Part shown: one piece after another, positions 14,401 to 26,700 of the stretch | Numbering within the stretch: the stretch's first letter is position 1 | Layout: every line of letters begins with the position of its first letter | NCBI RefSeq assembly: GCF_023343835.1 | Contig: NC_064437.1 | Span: forward strand, 52,340,972-52,404,971 | DNA length: 64,000 nt | From: Lagopus muta | Taxonomy: Eukaryota; Chordata; Aves; Galliformes; Phasianidae | Reading direction: 5' to 3' | Made by a program: the position numbers and the translations under genes | Notes under the pieces: model-generated | Databases searched by the model: none | What the model saw: the letters and a program-made list of their open reading frames with translations, nothing else | What the model was told of the DNA's origin: nothing

Positions 14401-17016
14401 TTTGTGTTGTTTTCTTTTCTTTTTTTTTTTAATATAAATCAAAGGGGTAGGAATAGTTCCTGTATCAGCTTATATTTTATTTGTAGTGTTGTGCTGTAGC
14501 ACTGAAGCACTCAGGCAGCACTGAATGGCTCTAGTATTCATCTGATATATCTGATTTCCAAGAAACTACATGTACTTCCCCACTAGAAATAATTGGCCCC
14601 AACTGGTCAAGAATATGCTTTTCTCCAGTGACTTCATGCTAGTTTATGTTAAGTCAAGCCACTGTCCACAAAATTCCAGAAGTACTTTCTGCAGTGCTTT
14701 TGGTGCATACATGCCATAAAGTGCCAGAATCACTGAGCTTGGCTGAGGTCCGTGGTCAGCTGGGTGAAAAAAATCATTACAATAACAAGTCATAACTTCT
14801 TAAATTTGCTGGCAAGCAACATTACCAAGCATGTAAATGAAAACTTAAAGAACTACAACTTCATCTCTTAATGACTGAAGAGATGCAACAGAGTTAACTC
14901 CTATGACATCTTTGCAGAGCAGTTAAGTTTGGCTTTAACTTTCCCTTCCAAAAGAAACAGTGCTAGAGAAGTAGCATCCCTATATGATATATATGAAGAT
15001 GATATAATCTGCCAAAAAAATTACTATTCATTACACTGTTTCTTAAAAGGGTTGCTGTATCTGAATGTGCATTCCTTTATTCACCTCTATATTTCTTAAT
15101 TTTTAAAGCAATCCAAAAGGTTATGCTCCATATGTTAAAGTTCTCTTTCTCTCTGTGGGCCCATAAAACTGAATGGAAATAGGCAGTGTCTACTGCTGTA
15201 TTCTCTTTTGCTTAAGTCTTCCATGCAGCTACAAAAACAAATCTAAGAGCGGTGCTGTTTGAGCTTTTTATCATTATTTTCAGCTGGCCAAATCTCACAA
15301 GTGTAATTCCATTCATCAAAAACAGCTTCTCCTGGAAAATCTTTGACACATTCAATCAACTTGTCATCTGTATGTTCCAACTACTGAAAATTATTGCATC
15401 TCTAACTCAGATTCTAACTTTTTCCTTTTTATCTTCAAGACTCAGCTTTAAATTTGCTTTTGAGGAAGAAAAAAACTGAGGCAGTAAGAGAAAGGCCATA
15501 CATTTAGGTGACACAATGTATTGCGTACTTCTCTGAGTCAAACCCAACAAATAAAACCAAGGGCGTCTGTGTTCTGTCCCAGCTAAGTACAGCTAACCAG
15601 TTATCAGGTCACAGTTTTCTGCAAGTTGAGTTTAAAAAAATAGCCTTCCTAACAAGTCTGAACAAGTGTCACCTGGAATGTGCTTATTCAGGGTAAGAGC
15701 AACATGTTTGCTTTTGGTACCCTGATGCACAGATGCAAGTGAGCAAATCCTCCCACCTACCACTTCACACGCACCACCTCCTCCATCCATCTTTTCTCAC
15801 TTCTGTTTCCAATTCAGTTTCTTTTCATTGCAGTGAATACATACTTCTGTTGATCCTTTGGTCAGCTGGATTCATCTACTGGTATTTAGTCAAAGGAAAA
15901 GCTTCTTTAAAAAAAAAAAAATACAACTCTGTAAATCAATGCTTAGGAACAAAAGCCTTTGTGGATACACTGAGTGTAAAAGTTTCTGCAGATCTTTCAA
16001 CAATGAGAAAAAAAGTTTGTGTCAACATTTTATACCCTTTTGGGAGTATATACTATAAAGCCAGTTATATAAGCCACAAAAATAGGAGTGAATTTACCAC
16101 CTAGGTCAGAACTTACATTGGTCTCATAAAACGATTCTAAAAAAGTCTATTAAATTTAGCTGAGAGTGTAGTTATTACATCTTGTACATTAACAAGCAAA
16201 GCCCTCCCGGATGAGCAATCAGCACACAGCTAATCAGCACCAAGTCACTCAGCAGTCAGAGCTGGAGCTGAACTGAAGCACACGCAGCACATCTGCACAT
16301 TTACAGCACGGGCTCCCCAGCTGTTATAAATTACTATCTTTACCAGTTGTCTCCTAAAAGTGTTGACTTAAAGAAAACGCAGTGAACAGTGGAGATGTTC
16401 ACAGCAGGAATTGTCAACAGAAATAAATTCAATAGTAAAAGAGCTGTTGAAAATGTGCACAGTCTAAAGGGTGAGTGTCACAGATCTGTTACTGCTTGGG
16501 TCCCATATAGGGACATTACTTTCACCTACATTTGGCAATACAGTGACAAGTTCTACCAGCACACAAACAGCACACTGCATTTATTCAAGTCTGTGCAACA
16601 GGCAACAAAATAGCATCATCTATTTCTGAGTGACTTGAAATAATAAGTAAATAAGCAAAGCACCGAACTGTGAGTCATTCTGAGTTACAACTCGGATCAG
16701 TGTCAGAGAGTCGGTGGTTTCAATTGGATTGGTTGTACACAAACCATTGCTAAGAGTGGAGATGTCAAGACCTAAACTTCATTTAGAGAAGACAAGAGAG
16801 GAGGGGAAAGCTGCTTCATCTCACAGCACACAGTTCGCCAGCATCGTTCATTCAATGCTGGGACACTTTCATGTCACTAGCATAAAGGTGTACCGGCGAG
16901 CTCTGTCGGTGTCGCCAGCACTGACGTTTCCCAACCCACCGCACACAGCAGCACGCAATTGACAGCAGGGGAAGCCCAGCTTCCCCAGCTCGACCATAAC
17001 GCCAAAAAGAGTTTCC

Positions 17017-17069
17017 AAACAAACAAACAAACAAACAAAACAAAAAAAAAAAAAAAAAAAAAAAAAAAA
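17017..17069. repeat. (AAAC)n followed by A28
   Basis: Several AAAC units run into 28 A, directly at the 3' edge of the CpG island. On the gene strand this is a T-rich tract about 165 bases into the first intron. Confidence 0.92.
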
Positions 17070-17094
17070 GCAAAAAGAAAGGCAAACTCGCACG

Positions 17095-17760
17095 TACTTT
17101 TTAACAGCCGGGCAGGGCTCGCAGCCGCTTCTGTCGGCCCTGCGGTAGCGGTACGGCCGCGCCCAGAGGTCCCTCCGCGCCCCACATCCCTCCCGCCGCC
17201 CGCCGCCAGGTGCGCTGCCCGCGGGCCGTACTCACAGGGACACGGTGCGGTTGGGCAGCACGGCGGGCTGCAAAGTTTCCACCAAGTCGCCTCCGCTGCA
17301 GACCACTTTGATGCGCAGTGCCGGGCGGCCGGGCCCCTTGCCTCGCTCGGCGGCGCAAAGGCAGCGGTCCACGATGAGGTCGGGGCAGTTCCTGCTGCCC
17401 CCGCACAGCCCCAGCACGGCGGCCACCAGGCAGAGGCGGCGGCACAGCACACGCATGCTGAGCCAGCGAGCGAGCCCCGGCCGCCGCGCCGCGCATGGCA
17501 CGCGCCGATCCGCGCCGCTCCGCGGGCAGCGCGCTCCCCTCCACGCCTCCCGCGCCCACCCCGCCCCGCCCCGCCGCGCCTCTCGCTGCGGCCGGCTCCG
17601 CTCCGAGGGACCCCCCCCCCCTTCCTCCTCCTCCTCCTCCTGCGAGGAGCCGCCGCTCCTTTCCTGCCGCAGCCCGTGCAGCCGCGGCGCTGGGCGGACC
17701 CTCCTCCCGCCACCGCGTCCGCCCGCAGCGATGGGGTGGGTGCTGCACCCGGGCAGCCAG
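17095..17760 (-). promoter_or_regulatory. CpG-island promoter of the ADGRA gene
   Basis: This is the only strongly GC- and CpG-rich block in the window. It covers the first coding exon and its upstream side. Two overlapping Sp1-type GC boxes (CCCCGCCCC on the plus strand at 17559-17567 and 17564-17572) lie about 100 bases upstream of the start codon. A run of 11 C followed by a (TCC)n stretch occupies 17611-17641. I see no TATA box, so transcription probably starts at several dispersed sites around 17.5-17.7 kb (inference). The 3' part of the island continues into the first intron. Confidence 0.75.
17236..17456 (-). CDS. ADGRA3: First coding exon of an adhesion GPCR, ADGRA family (probably ADGRA3/GPR125)
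   Basis: This exon encodes the first 73 residues, plus two bases of codon 74, of a cell-surface adhesion GPCR. Residues 1-20 form a signal peptide (MRVLCRRLCL followed by a hydrophobic stretch). Cys24, Cys32, Cys34 and Cys53 have the spacing of an LRR N-terminal cap. The segment KVVCSGGDL...LPNRTVSL matches how ADGRA2 and ADGRA3 enter their LRR array, and NRT is an N-glycosylation sequon. The exon ends at a strong donor (CCCT|GTGAGT; GT at 17235-17234). I chose the ATG at 17456 because the signal peptide begins there and A is at -3; an in-frame ATG at 17501 would add 15 residues. The VCSGGDL wording resembles my recollection of ADGRA2, while LPNRT resembles ADGRA3. The AT-rich, gene-poor surroundings favour ADGRA3 by inference. 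The LRR, Ig, GAIN and seven-helix exons lie outside the window. Confidence 0.68.
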
Positions 17761-17826
17761 GAGTTGGGAAAGCAGTGAAAAATGCCGTGGGTTGGGACCC
17801 TGATGGGGAAAGTCTTCAGCTGTCCT

Positions 17827-17831
17827 ATTGG
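17827..17831 (-). promoter_or_regulatory. CCAAT box upstream of the ADGRA CpG island
   Basis: ATTGG on the plus strand reads GCCAATAGG on the minus strand, about 370 bases upstream of the proposed start codon and just outside the CpG island. The sequence and orientation fit an NF-Y site for the minus-strand gene. A five-base core can occur by chance, so this is only suggestive. Confidence 0.3.
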
Positions 17832-18204
17832 CTCCTAAGCAAAACAGCATACGCACCTAAGTGGGAAAGCTTGCTTTCCCATCACCAGTACTGACAGGCA
17901 AAGGTCAGCACAGACTAAGAGGGAGCACAGGGCTCCAGCCGGCACCCAAGCTGCTGTCCGACTCCAATTGACGCTGCCTGAACGCGGTGTGATAGGTGGT
18001 CAAAGGTTGTTCCATCGTCCAGGTCAATGAGCTGCCTTCTCTGTTTGCATTTGTATTCTGACTATGGCTCTCCGTGACTTTGGAACTCCTCAGTAGTATT
18101 TCACATGATACAAATAGCAATTCTTTTCAGCGTCAGCTCCAAGCTACCCAGTTTTCTTGCTTGGTTCATTTTGCTGAAAGTCAGCCTCCAACTCAACATA
18201 ATCT

Positions 18205-18455
18205 TGATAGGATGAGAGGTAATGTCTCCAATTGCACTGGGGATGTTCAGGTTGAATATTAGGAAAAGTCTTCCAAAAGAGTGCTCAGACACTGGCATAG
18301 GCTGCTCAGGGAGCATCAAGGCTAGATGCGGCACTAAGGGACACAGTTCAGTGGGCAACAGTGGTGGAAGGTGAATGGTTGGGCTCAAACCAGAGGTTTT
18401 TTTCCAACCTTAATGATTCCATGATAGTGTTATTCTATGATATTCTATGATTGTA
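18205..18455 (+). mobile_element. CR1 3' fragment
   Basis: A plus-strand CR1 tail. The run GGTTGAATATTAGGAAAAG is followed by GGCTGCTCAGGGAG, then CCAACCTTAATGATTCCATG and several ATTCTATGAT octamers at the end. It lies roughly 500 bases upstream of the ADGRA CpG island. Confidence 0.85.
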
Positions 18456-19467
18456 CAATTCTACAAACAAAACCTCCAGTTTGCAACAAGGACTTCCATT
18501 TTTAATGGGCTTCTACAAAAATGTGTTCTTGCCTTGTTTTGCTTGACAGGGCCTCACAACGCACATTTTCAGAGCAGGATCTAGGCCAAAATTAGTAATA
18601 CTACCATGGCTGCAAAGCTATTTCAAGAAAATACTGCTTTTTTAAAAACAGTATTATATTATTGTCCCTAAGGGAGGATGTGTCTTGAACATTTACAATG
18701 ACTGTTATCACTGCTTTCCAATATCTAATTGGAGCCTTTAGGCACTAAGTTTATTAATAAGTGATAGAAGGATTAGTGCTCTTGTGAAATTCCTGGCTAT
18801 CAGAAACTTCCTTGCTCTGCACAGCTGTCGATTTAAAAAACCATTAATATTACAAACTCTGTTCTTTCATTTTTAAAAGCAAAGTTGAGTAGGGCGTACT
18901 GGCAGACAGCAAAACAGACGGTGTTACACGAGACCACTCAGCACTCCGACAGTTACATTCTTGTCTTCCCTATCATGAAGGAAACCTATGTAGCATTTCA
19001 ATTTTCAGATGTGTTTTTTAACCTCAGAAAATTCTCTCACCTATGCAGTTTTTAAAAGCACAAGTGGAGAATGCCTATTCATTGAAATTTAGCATGGATC
19101 TCATTTGGTGTTAACCTTATTGAGCAATGGAATTTTACAGTCCAACTGAGTCTTAAGCACATGCTAGCAGAATTTTAACATTTTTTCTAAATCACTGATC
19201 CTGAAAGTTTTTAAAGATTATTGTTTTATTAAAGAACAAGAAGAGTTACACTCACATTGAAGCCATCTATTGAAGCCTACAGTAAAAATGAAAAAGGAGC
19301 TATTATTTCCAACATTAGAGATGAAAAATAAGGGGGAGATACTACTTCACTTTCCAATTCATCTCACCCTCTTTTATTCTTGCTTTATGACAAATAAAAA
19401 AACTTCACCCTTCTACCCACTCCCCTGATTCAGTTATCCTTAAATATGAAAAAGGGTAATGATTTCA

Positions 19468-19541
19468 GGGTAGTATGGTTAGGTTGGGGTTGGACTTAAT
19501 GATCTTTAAGGTCTTTTCCAACCTGAGCAATTCTATGATTC
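19468..19541 (+). mobile_element. CR1 3' terminal fragment
   Basis: A short plus-strand remnant. GGTTGGACTTAATGATCTTTA, then AGGTCTTTTCCAACCTGAGC and a single ATTCTATGATTC ending are the last part of a CR1 3' untranslated region. Confidence 0.85.
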
Positions 19542-21829
19542 ACTAGCACAAATTACGTCCCTGCCCTGAGACCTCACAGTCTAAACAGAGGTCTGATCGA
19601 AAATTGGACCCAGGCACCAAAAGTCTCACTGCTGCTTCAGGTGACAGCAGCCACCACAGCAGAACTCCTCACGCTGGTGGCAGCTGCCAGAGATCCCAGG
19701 CTTCAGAGGGCTAGAAAACAGAACTGAGTTTATGGTGTATGCTAAAGTTGAAGACGCTGGAAGAGTTTAGGTGTCTGTGCAGTCAAACAGAGACTGAGTA
19801 AAGATTCTCTAATTTACAGTTGACCTTTGGCCTTTCAATGTCTCCAAAATCTCTAGATCTACACCACATTATTGCACACGTGTTAAAAGAACAAACTTCT
19901 AAATACCACTTCTCATGCGTTTTTGCTTTTGTTTTTTTTCTCTGGGTTTGGTCAGCACCCAGCATGTGATGTGTGCTGATCTCTGTTTGCTCACATAACC
20001 AAAACTTGCTCAAAACATGAAACTAATTAATTTCTTCTCATTTAAATTTTTTGCTTTAGTTGTTTGATTCAATAGCAGAAGCAAAGGATAAACTCCCTTA
20101 GACCTAGCAAGAAAGAGAATGGCTTTCTTTTGCATTTTTATTTCTGGGTATCAGAAGTGCTGAGGATTTTTAATAGGCGCATCTTAGTGCTTACACCATG
20201 TCCTTACAACAATACTTGAGAAAGGAATTTCAGCCTGTGGAGATGTATAGATGTTAAAAGGAACGTAAATAAATTTAGTAAGATAATCCTAAAATGGTAT
20301 AGCCTGAATAAATATAAATGATAAGAAGAATTCAGCAGTAGGGATACAGGAGATTCATTGATGTAAACGTAATGTAAACCTGAAGTTCATGTTCCCAAGC
20401 ACAAAACAGCAGCAGCACCTGGCTTAGCATCACAGGACATTACACAGCAATTAAGTAACAAGAACGTGTTATACAATAAAAGGAAATATGGGGAGGCAGA
20501 ATGTAAATAAGCCAATTTGAATTTTGTCAGGATTTCAAAATCGTATGTTAGTATTGGACAAGAGCCATGGAAACTTTAATAGCCACAAACCATCAGGGCT
20601 TTTGTGTTATTTCTTATCCAGAAGTTGGCACTCTATCAGCCCTTTAAGGCCTTGAACATTGACCCTTTATTGACAGCAGTGAAACAATGGCTCTCGCACC
20701 CCATTTCCTCCAGCACCCCAGTATTCCACCACTGCTACCCAACAGGCACTACCTCATGGTATTTGTCACGTCAGCATAGCACCACAATATATCTGTAAGC
20801 CTTTACAATAAAGTTATTGGAAAAGCAAAAGATATACAGCCTACAAAAAGCACAGGTACAGTAACCTGGAGATAAAATGATCAAGAGCAGGTTTACACTG
20901 GGACACTTGGAATTCAGTGAAAAGATGTTATTTGCAAGGTGATAGAGGAAAAAAGTTCAGCAAATAAAAACACTCAATACAGTGCTCGCACTGAAGGTAC
21001 CCAGCAATTTTTAGCTTCATGCAATGACCAGTGTAGGTCATAGGATAGTCCTCTTCCTTGCAGAGCTCTCACAGGGCACTAACAATTTTCAAACAAAGAT
21101 AACAGAACAATATAAGCAAAGTCGTCCAGAATTGCCACTAATTGTTAGAATTAATTGAATAAAACTGAGTACAGAAACAGACACTCAGTGAAACAGTCTT
21201 GAACCTATTTAGCAGATTGAGTAATCTTTTAAGGAAATACGGAAACTGAGTCATTTGGAGCTGGAGTAATCAGAGCAGTGAATAATGTGCCGTAGGGAAC
21301 AATGCTCTATTAGAAGGAATCAACAGAACAGGATTTACATCTCTGCTACTCTGCATCAGGACAATCAGAAACATCTTACCTCTCTATTTGTTTTTCATGG
21401 AGAAATTACAGTATAAGAAACCCTCAAGTGTACTTGCGTTGTTTTCCCTGCTCTTGTATTTTGCATCAGTTATTTTTTACATTTATCAGTTCAATTTATC
21501 AGTTATTTTATACATTTACAGTTATAAGACTGCCAATAGTGAAAGCGTAAGCTGTTCCTCACAGCTGAGCCAAGACTTCGGCAAGGAATATTTTGGTTAT
21601 GGCCAAACAATATGAAACATACACACAGAAGTGCAGACAGAAATGGGCACCTGCATGCCCAAATATCTACCTACATGGGAACAAGTATCAATGTAAATTC
21701 ACCAATGCAACTCTGTTACCAAGTTCCTCAGCCACCTGTTCTCCTCAGAGAACAGACCAAAATTGTTCCAAAATGACACTAAGTGCACATACTCTTGAGT
21801 ATTCTAGCCTTCATCTCTTAATGCCACTT

Positions 21830-22075
21830 TATTTACCTCCAGCCCTCTGATAATCTCCATGCCTCCTCTGGACCGGCTCCAACACCTCCACATCCTTCTT
21901 GTGCTGAGGGCCCCAGGCCAATTCACAGTACTCCACATGGGGCTCCACAAGATAGACCAAAAGGGAACAAGATGATCTTCCTTTGCCTCTTCTCCAGGCA
22001 GAAGTTGCCCTGCTCTCCTCCCTTCCCCTCAAGATATCACATGCCACAGCCCCCTGCAATCTTGCTGACCCTCAG
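21830..22075 (-). mobile_element. Internal CR1 fragment (end of reverse transcriptase frame)
   Basis: The minus strand reads LVEPHVEYCELAWGPQHKKD followed by VEVLEPVQRRHG. This matches the C-terminal ORF2 region of the better copy in this window (LVRPHLEYC...[19 protein letters not shown]). The fragment has frameshifts and no 3' terminal repeats. Confidence 0.8.
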
Positions 22076-23428
22076 GTGAATTAACACCAGTTTAATCAAT
22101 GTCATTTTTGTGACAATATACAAGTGTTGCAAAATAAAAGTAGTTATTACTCTATTATTTCCCTTTCTGGTTAATTTAATGGCAAAGATATTCAACAAAT
22201 TTCTGGATTGCTTGCTATCATGCATCCAGGAAATTAAAATGACATTATTAGTATAACTTGTATTTATTTCATTATTTGCTACTCACAGCAGAAAAGGAAA
22301 ATACATGCAAAAGTAACTTATAGTCTGAAATACTTAAAAATTAATGATGAAAAATGATTAATGATTAAAAATAAGAATCTCATTATAAATGCTTAAAGAT
22401 AGTCAAATGGTGTGTTGCCTGTTACATTTTTTCCTTGTCACTCAGTTATGTCATATCTTATCTGGATGCCAACTGTAGCACAGTAAATATTTCAAACAAA
22501 TCTACTGGTTCTAATTTATTTTTAAATGGCAAAAAAGTGAAGATACAGAAAAAGTGACAAAAGACTAAGTGAGAACTCTTATTTATACATGAACAGTTTA
22601 AAGAAATAAACCACACCAAGGCTTGAAATTGCAAAGAATTTTAATAGATTCATCTTTTCCTGGCCAAACTGACAGAAATCCTAACATAAAAAGCCAACAA
22701 ATCCAATTACCACAAACAGCTGTGCAAGACTGTACTAATATCAATAATCCCTCAGCCTAACTGAATTCTAGCACTCCTCCATCTTTCTCTAAAATTCCTT
22801 TTGTCAAAACAAATTTATGTCCCTGTTGCCTTACATACAGAAAGTCACATCTATTATTTCCTGTCTGCATATTCCCATTTTCATATCATTTCCTACTCCA
22901 AGCCACTTGAAATTGTGTCAGTCGCTATTACAGATTATTTCTTTCAAGTCCCTTCGGAGCGCTCGTATTTTCCTCAAAACAATTCTCTTCCCCAGCTTGA
23001 AGCTGGTTTAGAAACTGACATTCTCTCATATCAGCTAGATGCCACCTTCCCTCTATGTCCAGTATCTTTCTAGAGTTGCCAATAATTCTTGAGCTTGCTT
23101 TTATTCTTTCTATGCATTTTCGGAGAAGTGGAGCATTGCTCTTTCATGGCATTCATCTTGATATTTGAGAAAAGAAAACCTTTAGCATTTAGACAAATCA
23201 ATGTACTGACAGCCACAGCACTATGAACAGCAACAACAGCAAATGTCAGCAAGAGGGGAAAAAAGCCAATTTAAAAGTATCACAAGCATGGAAAATAAGA
23301 AGCATACATATTTACATATATTAATAGCCTGTAAGCATAATATAGTTTATTTACACAAATATTTTCATTTTTAAATGATCCCACCCATGTCAGAATCTTG
23401 TGATATCAGTACTTGATGCTGATACTGG

Positions 23429-23476
23429 ATAGCTGTTGCCTTGCAAATCTGAATAGCTGTTGCCTTGCAACTCTGA
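23429..23476. repeat. Two tandem 24-bp units
   Basis: The unit ATAGCTGTTGCCTTGCAAAT plus CTGA occurs twice back to back, with one difference (A or C at the nineteenth position). A simple local duplication. Confidence 0.9.
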
Positions 23477-23534
23477 AAAGCTAACATCCAAAAATGCCAC
23501 CATGAAAACAATTATAAACTGCTTAAACAACTGT

Positions 23535-23537
<3 letters not shown>

Positions 23538-23568
<31 letters not shown>
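23538..23568. repeat. Run of 31 T
   Basis: An uninterrupted T homopolymer just left of a CR1 3' remnant. It could be the reverse of a poly(A) tail, but no attached element is visible. Confidence 0.95.
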
Positions 23569-23571
<3 letters not shown>

Positions 23572-23649
23572 TATACTGTTTGAATAAAAGATAATATATA
23601 GAAAAATAACTGGCAAAGACAGGCTTTGAGCACCTGTTCTGGCAATACT

Positions 23650-23735
23650 TGTCCTTGTTCACTGCCAGGCAGTTGGACTAGATGTTCTTTAAAGGTCTCT
23701 CCCAACTCAAATGGTTCATGGTTCTATGATCACTG
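23650..23735 (+). mobile_element. CR1 3' terminal fragment
   Basis: The plus-strand sequence CAGTTGGACTAGATGTTCTT, then AGGTCTCTCCCAACTC and a final GGTTCTATGATCA, is a worn CR1 tail. A T31 run lies about 80 bases to its left. Confidence 0.75.
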
Positions 23736-26700
23736 AAACAATTTCTATCTCCTTTCATAAAGGTCTGTGTCCCACTGGAGCCAGACACTGAACCTAACAT
23801 AAAGCAGCCTAGTGGGGGTTGGTTTCTAATGAAGACTTCCAATTTCTGAGAATAACTGAACTTGTCATCTTCTTGAAAATTGCACTGTTTTCCCACTCTG
23901 TTTCCTAATTTACTCTCTTAATATGCAAAGGCATCAGGAATAATGAATTACAGTACAGAACAGCACAGGTTGGAATGCATGCAGTGTTAACTGAGTCAGG
24001 AAACATTCTTTACCAGATGGATATGAATTTTTGTAAGTGCACAATGCCTTTAAGAAGCTTAATAGAAAAGTATGAAACCTTTTACAAACAGCATTCCAAA
24101 GTGAGATTGCCAAGAGCAAGTGTACTTAAATAGCTGGGATAACTGGAGCTGTGTCCCTGCACTCATTCCCAGCAATGCAGAGAAGGTTGCTGACTATGCT
24201 TTACACCAACTTCCACTTTTGGATTGCTGTTAGGCCTTAAGTTGCCCTCCTCTTCACTCGCACATCAGAAATTTAGTTATTGTCCTCTTTGCCAGATCTT
24301 TTTTGCTAGTCCGTCACTGAGCACAGCCCGTCACCTTGCACAGATGAGCAGGTTTATGGATGCTGCACTGTGACAGAAGGAGCTGCAGGCTGGCAGAGCC
24401 CCACAGAATTGTGCACACCTACTCCAGACAGTGACTGCCATCTCCAAGATGATAAAAAGAAAAGAAGCTGAAATCCAACAGTGGTAATACAAGGACAGGA
24501 ACAGAACATGGGCACCTCTATTTACATTCTTTGCTGTGAATGGGCCCACAACTGCTTTTGGGTACTACTGAAAATTGAAGTGGAAGTTTTGATGAGTCTT
24601 TTCAAAAAGAGCTGTCATATAATACTGTTCATTATCTGTTTTCCTTATCTATAGTTTCAAAAACATGTGCATGGCATATGTTTCTCATCATTGACTATGA
24701 CCTTTGTTTATTTATAGTTTTAAAAACTCTGACTACTGCCAGACACTATTAAAAATAAACATTTTTAATTGTTTTCATGTTTTATCCTCTCCTCCCCTTT
24801 CCACCCAAGTCTGACAGGATGAAACATTGTTTTTGCTTGGGACAGAGCTACTTCTGCTGCAAGAAGAATGAAGAGGAGAAGGAAGATGTATACATATTAT
24901 CAGGATAGTTTTATAATCAAGTCTAGAAACAAAGCAAACTACCAGCCACCAGCTCCTTTTAATTTAGGTCTCCTCATTCCCAGGATCTAACTGCAACTGA
25001 GAGGGCAGAAACACTGTTCTCCTGCCTTTAAGCCCAAACTGGGCACTTTTTTCCCCCTCCCAGCAATGCAACCTTAACATGAGAGGCAGTTTGCATTTCC
25101 TGTGAAAATAAATGGCCTGAACATTCAGTGCAAGGTGGGTTTTGGTTTCCTTGGGCAGAGAAAAAGACTGCCAAAATGAGTTCTTTTAACTACTAGAAAG
25201 CATCACCACTCTGTCATACTCCTTTCCATCTCCATTCATCATTTTTGGGGTTTGCCCCTATAGATACATGCTCCACTTCCCCCTTTCTCACCCCCAATAG
25301 ATTTAAGAGTACCAAACTTATGCCAAAAGGATATAAAACACCAAGGAAAAGCTAAACCACAAGTTTTCCCACTCTTTCTGATCAGCTGGCATTTGTTGTT
25401 CATCACTCAGATCAGTCTTGCAAGGAAACATGATGCTGGGGCCATCCTAGAGCCATGCTGTAGGAGCTGAGATACCTCTGCAGTGCTCTGGATGTTACTA
25501 TGTGAAGTTAGCCACTAACAGCATTGCAGAGCTGAAACCCCTTAAACAACATATTGGTGAATGAGATAAAAATACAAGTGCTCCTAAATCTTCTGCAGTA
25601 CAATCTGCTGTTGATTCAAATTCTTGGTGAACCTCCCAGACACAGAAAGCATAGGAGTGTTTCAATACCTGGTGTACCTTCTCCCTGAAGTACAATTCAA
25701 TTTTATTTCTGACTCAATAACAATGATGCATTAAAGAAGCCACCAGGCTGAATCTGGTCCCCGTTGTGAATTGGTGGATAGATGACACTATGTCACAACT
25801 TTGCACACAAATTCCTTAGGCAAAGCCAAAACTCCTTAGGCAAAGGCACGTGTGTCATATGTAGTACAAACAAGGAACAGCAGCCAGAGCTGGTGCCTTT
25901 CAGCACATGCAGCAGTTTTTCAAAGCATCAGTGGAGCAGAATCACTTCACATGCTTCAAAGGTGAAAAATAAATGTCCAGAAGGAAGAAATCCCACAAGT
26001 TTGGGGGGGAGGATGAAGGAAAAGAATGCAGGTAATGTTCTGTGCCCTTTGTAGGAATTAAGTGAGTGGGAGTACTTGCCTGGGACAACAGTGTTGTCCA
26101 GACAAAGGGGTAATGGGAGTGTTTGCTTTCCTCCTAAAAATCTCTGGGCGGCAGGTGGAAAACAGAGAGAACAGTTACAGAGAATGTTTTGTTTGGATGC
26201 TAACTAGAACATCTGTGGCACAAATATCTTCTGAATAAATTCAGTTCATGTGGAAGAAAATTAATTTATTTCCTTCATCCTTTTCTGTTTCCTATGAACA
26301 CCCCCATGCCTTTGTAAAAGAAACTGCAAACAGAATTTCTGAATTCTTCTGTAGACACATCTCAATCAAGGATATTTGAAGTCCTCCTTCACTGCAGGTA
26401 GAAAAGTCAAAATCTGAGGCCTAAATTAATGATTCAGAGTTCTGCTCCTCAATCTTATCTCAGCAAGCGGCCACACTTAGGGCTGTGCCCAACAAGAAGT
26501 ATGAGCCTCGTTGCCCACTGGGACAGCAGTAACAGCGTTCATAGACCAGGACTTGTCTGTGCTGACAGGAAAGGTAACATCACTCTTCAACAGGAAGAGT
26601 GCTGGAAAATTTTACCATAGAAATTTCCAGCCTATGGCACCCTACATACCATTGTGTTACTCTGCTGAGGTAATATACACACTGAGTTTCCAGACAGCCT

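Larger units (their letters stand above)
1..17235 (-). other. Proposed first intron (partial) of the ADGRA gene
   Basis: This stretch follows the exon 1 donor on the minus strand and runs to the window edge. It is AT-rich and contains one clear CR1 tail (6969-7172), a possible older one (about 3777-3850), a 335-base homopurine tract (11165-11499), a (GTTT)n-like stretch at about 51-78, an (AAAC)n stretch followed by A28 at 17017-17069, and many short A or T runs. I searched for the next exon, expected to read roughly as leucine-rich SNNKI-type sequence, and found none. The remaining reading frames are short and unremarkable. Confidence 0.55.

Noticed and set aside
1..17235. Second (LRR) exon of the ADGRA gene
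   Set aside because: I looked for a leucine-rich LSNNKI-type 72-base exon on the minus strand and saw none; the first intron probably runs past the window edge.
16877..17894. Large overlapping frames (311, 278, 251, 177 and 102 codons) across the CpG island on both strands
   Set aside because: GC-rich DNA has few stops. The products are low-complexity Ala/Arg/Pro/Gly mixtures, and the frame of the real exon explains the splice donor and signal peptide better.
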